Shown here one piece after another: positions 6,096-7,240 of a DNA stretch of 7,240 nucleotides (its first letter is position 1; every line of letters starts with the position of its first letter). The stretch is from contig JASEIO010000054.1 in NCBI GenBank assembly GCA_030017475.1, forward strand, positions 1 to 7,240, read 5' to 3'. Made by a program: the position numbers and the translations under genes. The DNA comes from a bacterium (GTDB lineage Bacteria > UBA9089 > JASEIO01). Below the pieces are notes generated by a model, which was given only the letters and a program-made list of their open reading frames with translations, ran no database searches and was not told the origin of the DNA.

Positions 6096-7082
6096 TTATT
6101 CAGTTGTTCCTCCTTGTGATTCCTCTCCTTCCTTTTTCTCTTCTTTCTTCAATTTAACCTTTTTCTCTAAATTACAGTAGATGATCGTATTGGCTACATT
6201 GGCATAAACCTTTGGGATGCATATAACATAAAGAGAAATGAGGATAATAGATATCCAAATAATAATTCCGCAAAGTCTTATAAAAAACGAGGCATCAGAA
6301 GAGAAAGATAATATCTCATTAAGCCTTTCTCCCATACCCAATAGAACTGGGATTCCGCCAGCTATAAAGGTTAAGGCTCCAATGCCTATAACTGCTACAG
6401 TTAACAGAAGGTAGATTATTATAACCAAGATTTCATAACCGATTAATCTCCAAAAATGGGAGGTCACCAAAGAAAACAGATCTCCTAAGGCTGAGATTGT
6501 ATCATCTTCCTCTACAGCTATTATTGGTGGAAGTAAGACTAGACCAAATAATAAAACAAGAGTCAAAAACAATATCAAAAGCCCAAATATGAACACAAGT
6601 ATAGGAGAAAAAGAGACTATTAATTGACCTATATAGGGAATCCTACCAATAAGCCCTCCTATAAATAAAAATAGGGCAATGAAGAAGATGAATATGAGTA
6701 AGCTAATGGGCGAAAATATTAATGCCCTAATATTCTTAAAACCAAATTTGACTGCTGTACTCATTCCAATTGATTCATCCTTTAGTATGTTTACAGCTGC
6801 AAATCGAGAGACCATACCATTGGTAATAAAGTAAATAAAAAAACCCAAGATAACCCCTATTACAGAAATGACCATTCCCCATGGGCTAAATTGGGTTATA
6901 TCTAAAGTGGTAAAAAAATCCAAACCTTCCAATCCAGATACCCCAATCCCTAAAAGTAGAAAGATGGCCATAACAATAATTGCTATTCCCAATCCACCAA
7001 CCTGAACAAATACCTTTTTTGGATCAAAACAAAACCTTACCCCCTGGAAAAGATCCCGCCAATTACCCTTTAATCCATCCAT
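6096..7082 (-). CDS. Polytopic inner-membrane protein of unknown function with charged C-terminal tail
   Basis: I do not recognise a specific function. The 328-residue product has a short cytoplasmic-looking N-terminus (about 1-27, GNWRDLFQGVRFCFDPKK) and then hydrophobic segments near 28-50, 69-90, 121-143, 157-187 (long enough for one long or two short spans), 215-245 and 265-290, giving six or seven spans. The tail (305-328) is rich in Lys and Glu and hydrophilic. There is no cleavable signal peptide and no catalytic motif. The segment LPPIIAVEEDDTISAL followed by SHFWRLIGYEI resembles the pattern in broad families such as DUF975/YciC-like and glycerophosphodiesterase membrane domains, where a short amphipathic repeat precedes each membrane pair. 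That is a resemblance of style, not an assignment. The start is well fixed by a strong ribosome-binding site. The gene has its own promoter and is separated from pheT by about 160 bp holding the pheT promoter, so it is probably a separate unit. Confidence 0.9.
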   Translation of the reverse strand: MDGLKGNWRDLFQGVRFCFDPKKVFVQVGGLGIAIIVMAIFLLLGIGVSGLEGLDFFTTLDITQFSPWGMVISVIGVILGFFIYFITNGMVSRFAAVNILKDESIGMSTAVKFGFKNIRALIFSPISLLIFIFFIALFLFIGGLIGRIPYIGQLIVSFSPILVFIFGLLILFLTLVLLFGLVLLPPIIAVEEDDTISALGDLFSLVTSHFWRLIGYEILVIIIYLLLTVAVIGIGALTFIAGGIPVLLGMGERLNEILSFSSDASFFIRLCGIIIWISIILISLYVICIPKVYANVANTIIYCNLEKKVKLKKEEKKEGEESQGGTTE

Positions 7083-7086
7083 CTTG

Positions 7087-7095
7087 CACCTCCTT
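7087..7095 (-). promoter_or_regulatory. Strong Shine-Dalgarno site of the membrane-protein gene
   Basis: On the minus strand AAGGAGGTG lies before the ATG at 7082, with six bases between GGAGG and the ATG. This near-complete anti-16S match contrasts with the missing sites at pheT and the glycosylase gene, and shows that conventional initiation also operates in this genome. Confidence 0.85.
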
Positions 7096-7138
7096 ATCCT
7101 TTTTCTTTATTACTTCCTGTCTTGGAAAAAGTTGTTAT

Positions 7139-7167
7139 AATATACATACATTATACAGATTTGTCAA
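7139..7167 (-). promoter_or_regulatory. Sigma-70-type promoter of the membrane-protein gene
   Basis: Read on the minus strand, a perfect -35 box TTGACA (7162-7167) is followed by 17 bp and TATATT (7139-7144, five of six matches to the consensus). Transcription would start near 7132, giving a leader of about 50 nt that includes the Shine-Dalgarno site. Confidence 0.75.
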
Positions 7168-7202
7168 GTCCTTTTAAAGGGATTCATGGCTGGCATAGGT
7201 AC

Positions 7203-7231
7203 ATGGTATCCAGTCTTGTAATAATTGTCAA
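7203..7231 (-). promoter_or_regulatory. Possible second, upstream promoter
   Basis: A second perfect TTGACA (7226-7231, minus strand) is followed by 17 bp and TACCAT (7203-7208), which keeps the first two and last two bases of TATAAT. It lies 64 bp upstream of the stronger promoter and overlaps a bulged hairpin (7190-7213, CTGG-C-ATA pairing with TAT-CCAG) that could be an operator. The weak -10 box keeps this tentative. Confidence 0.3.
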
Positions 7232-7240
7232 ACAATATTT

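Noticed and set aside
6980-7177. Plus-strand 65-codon frame across the start of the membrane-protein gene
   Set aside because: It runs antisense through that gene's ribosome-binding site and promoter. A shadow frame.
7169-7180. Short palindrome CCTTT-T-AAAGG next to the membrane-gene -35 box
   Set aside because: Only five AT-rich base pairs. Common by chance in sequence of this composition.

Overview
The window is a stretch of bacterial chromosome with five intact protein-coding genes and no mobile element, CRISPR array, rRNA or tRNA that I can recognise. It is AT-rich. A peptidoglycan ligase (MurF), a bacterial-type PheT and a type-4 uracil-DNA glycosylase show that it is bacterial. I cannot assign a phylum. 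The divergent gene order and a shortened PheT would suit a poorly characterised lineage, but that is only an impression.

Layout. Bases 1-189 are non-coding: they hold a long-range 14-bp inverted repeat and a near-consensus promoter. Bases 190-747 (+) encode a type-4 [4Fe-4S] uracil-DNA glycosylase. Facing it, with one base between the two stop codons, is a minus-strand gene set transcribed right to left: pheT (3876-5936), polX (2104-3834) and murF (749-2131). The pheT-polX gap is about 40 bp and polX and murF overlap by 28 bp, so the three look like one operon. A 159-bp gap (5937-6095) carries the pheT promoter. Upstream of it, also on the minus strand, is a six- to seven-span membrane protein of unknown function (6096-7082) with its own promoter and a textbook Shine-Dalgarno sequence.

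How the genes fit together. The glycosylase and PolX act in the same pathway, base-excision repair. The glycosylase removes uracil, and bacterial PolX can fill the gap and carries a PHP nuclease domain. PheT is one half of phenylalanyl-tRNA synthetase, but no pheS lies next to it. MurF makes the last cytoplasmic peptidoglycan precursor. This is a housekeeping set, not an accessory system.

Most worth a second look: (i) PheT lacks the whole N-terminal EMAP/OB-fold tRNA-binding domain normally inserted after the first ~40 residues; (ii) pheT and the glycosylase gene both have a perfect TATAAT box ending 6-8 nt before the ATG and no Shine-Dalgarno sequence, which predicts leaderless mRNAs, while the membrane-protein gene has a conventional leader; (iii) the inverted repeat in front of the glycosylase gene overlaps its -35 box. 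I did not find a convincing undescribed system.
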